Source of the DNA: an uncultured Phycisphaerales bacterium
GTDB taxonomy: Bacteria > Planctomycetota > Phycisphaerae > Phycisphaerales > UBA1924
Direction of reading: 5' to 3'
DNA: 6,937 bases
NCBI GenBank assembly: GCA_937891445.1
Contig: CALAFV010000063.1
Location: 1-6,937, forward strand
Below, in pieces: positions 6,737-6,937 of the stretch. The translations under genes and the position numbers were made by a program. Below the pieces are notes generated by a model. That model was not told the DNA's origin. It worked only from the letters and a program-made list of their open reading frames with translations, and did no database searches. Each line of letters opens with the position of its first letter. The stretch's first letter is position 1.

Positions 6737-6764
6737 CGGTTCGGTCGGTTCCGGTCCGGCCGGT
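6737..6764 (-). repeat. Short CGGT/ACCG-rich repeat upstream of yajC
   Basis: Five copies of CGGT (ACCG on the minus strand), plus one CGGC variant, occur in 28 bases at spacings of 4-6 bases, between a possible upstream stop codon and the yajC ribosome binding site. It includes the palindrome CCGGCCGG. No -10 or -35 promoter can be recognised here. It could be an operator-like array, a structured leader or plain low complexity. Confidence 0.3.
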
Positions 6765-6777
6765 CGATGAACGGGGG

Positions 6778-6936
6778 CTAAAGGGTAGGACGCAGGCCGG
6801 TCCCGGTGGTCCCTGTCTCGAAGTGTTCTGCGCCTGGATGACCGCCGATCCCCGGCGCCAACCCCGGGGCGGCGACGGGCCATCGAGCCGCCACCCCGGC
6901 CCAGTCGTCCGTCCGGACCGCGGCGCGGACGTCGGC
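6778..6936 (-). CDS. Possible 3' end of an upstream gene (perhaps tgt), partial
   Basis: One minus-strand frame is open from the window edge to a TAG at 6780-6778, giving 52 residues. The first part, ADVRAAVRTDDWAGVAARWP, has nearly all G/C third positions like the real genes here. It loosely resembles the C-terminal helix of queuine tRNA-ribosyltransferase (Tgt), whose gene often precedes yajC in bacteria. The last 20 or so codons (GHPGAEHFETGTTGTG and on) have poorer codon use and look less coding. With so short a piece and no decisive motif, both the coding call and the tgt suggestion are tentative. It would end 59 bases before the yajC start. If it is not a gene, this stretch of about 220 bases to the window edge is simply the yajC upstream region. 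Confidence 0.35.
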   Translation of the reverse strand, partial: ADVRAAVRTDDWAGVAARWPVAAPGLAPGIGGHPGAEHFETGTTGTGLRPTL

Positions 6937-6937
6937 C

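Noticed and set aside
6719..6883. Upstream extension of yajC by 55 residues
   Set aside because: The added residues are Arg/Pro-rich, with poor codon use and no family resemblance, while the ATG at 6718 has a clear GAGGT site.
1..6937. CRISPR array, insertion sequence, tRNA or rRNA gene, toxin-antitoxin or defence system
   Set aside because: No regularly spaced long repeats, transposase motifs, structural RNA signatures or defence-type proteins were seen; all major frames are housekeeping genes.

Overview
The window is very GC-rich and densely coding, with G or C at most third codon positions. It looks like chromosomal housekeeping DNA from a high-GC Gram-negative-type bacterium. The single-chain SecDF with enlarged periplasmic domains, the Pro-rich YajC and the overall style suggest the Planctomycetota, possibly a Phycisphaerae-like lineage. 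That placement is inferred from gene style, not from a marker gene.

Layout. Bases 1-750 (+ strand) hold the 3' end of an O6-alkylguanine-DNA alkyltransferase gene (ogt type, PCHRV active site), followed after 12 bases by a complete RNA 2',3'-cyclic phosphodiesterase gene (thpR; two HLTL motifs). These converge on and slightly overlap a long minus-strand block. Read in its own direction, that block runs: a possible 3' end of an upstream gene (perhaps tgt, weak), yajC, a fused secDF, a two-LysM membrane-anchored protein, and a UDP-glucuronate decarboxylase-type nucleotide-sugar enzyme (uxs). Gaps are about 59, 71 (or 23), 45 and 60 bases. No convincing terminator separates the genes, so they may be co-transcribed. 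No stretch over 300 bases lacks a gene.

How the genes may fit together. YajC and SecDF are accessory parts of the Sec translocon: SecDF uses the proton gradient to help pull exported proteins across the inner membrane. The LysM protein would sit in the periplasm and bind peptidoglycan. The decarboxylase makes UDP-xylose for envelope or extracellular polysaccharide. The minus-strand block therefore has an envelope and export theme. The two plus-strand genes concern DNA alkylation repair and RNA end chemistry.

I found no mobile element, CRISPR array, RNA gene or defence or biosynthetic system. The most notable points are a roughly 210-residue helical, alanine-rich insertion in the SecD part of SecDF, an enlarged SecF periplasmic domain, and an unusual Pro-rich N-terminus on YajC. 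No previously undescribed system is evident.
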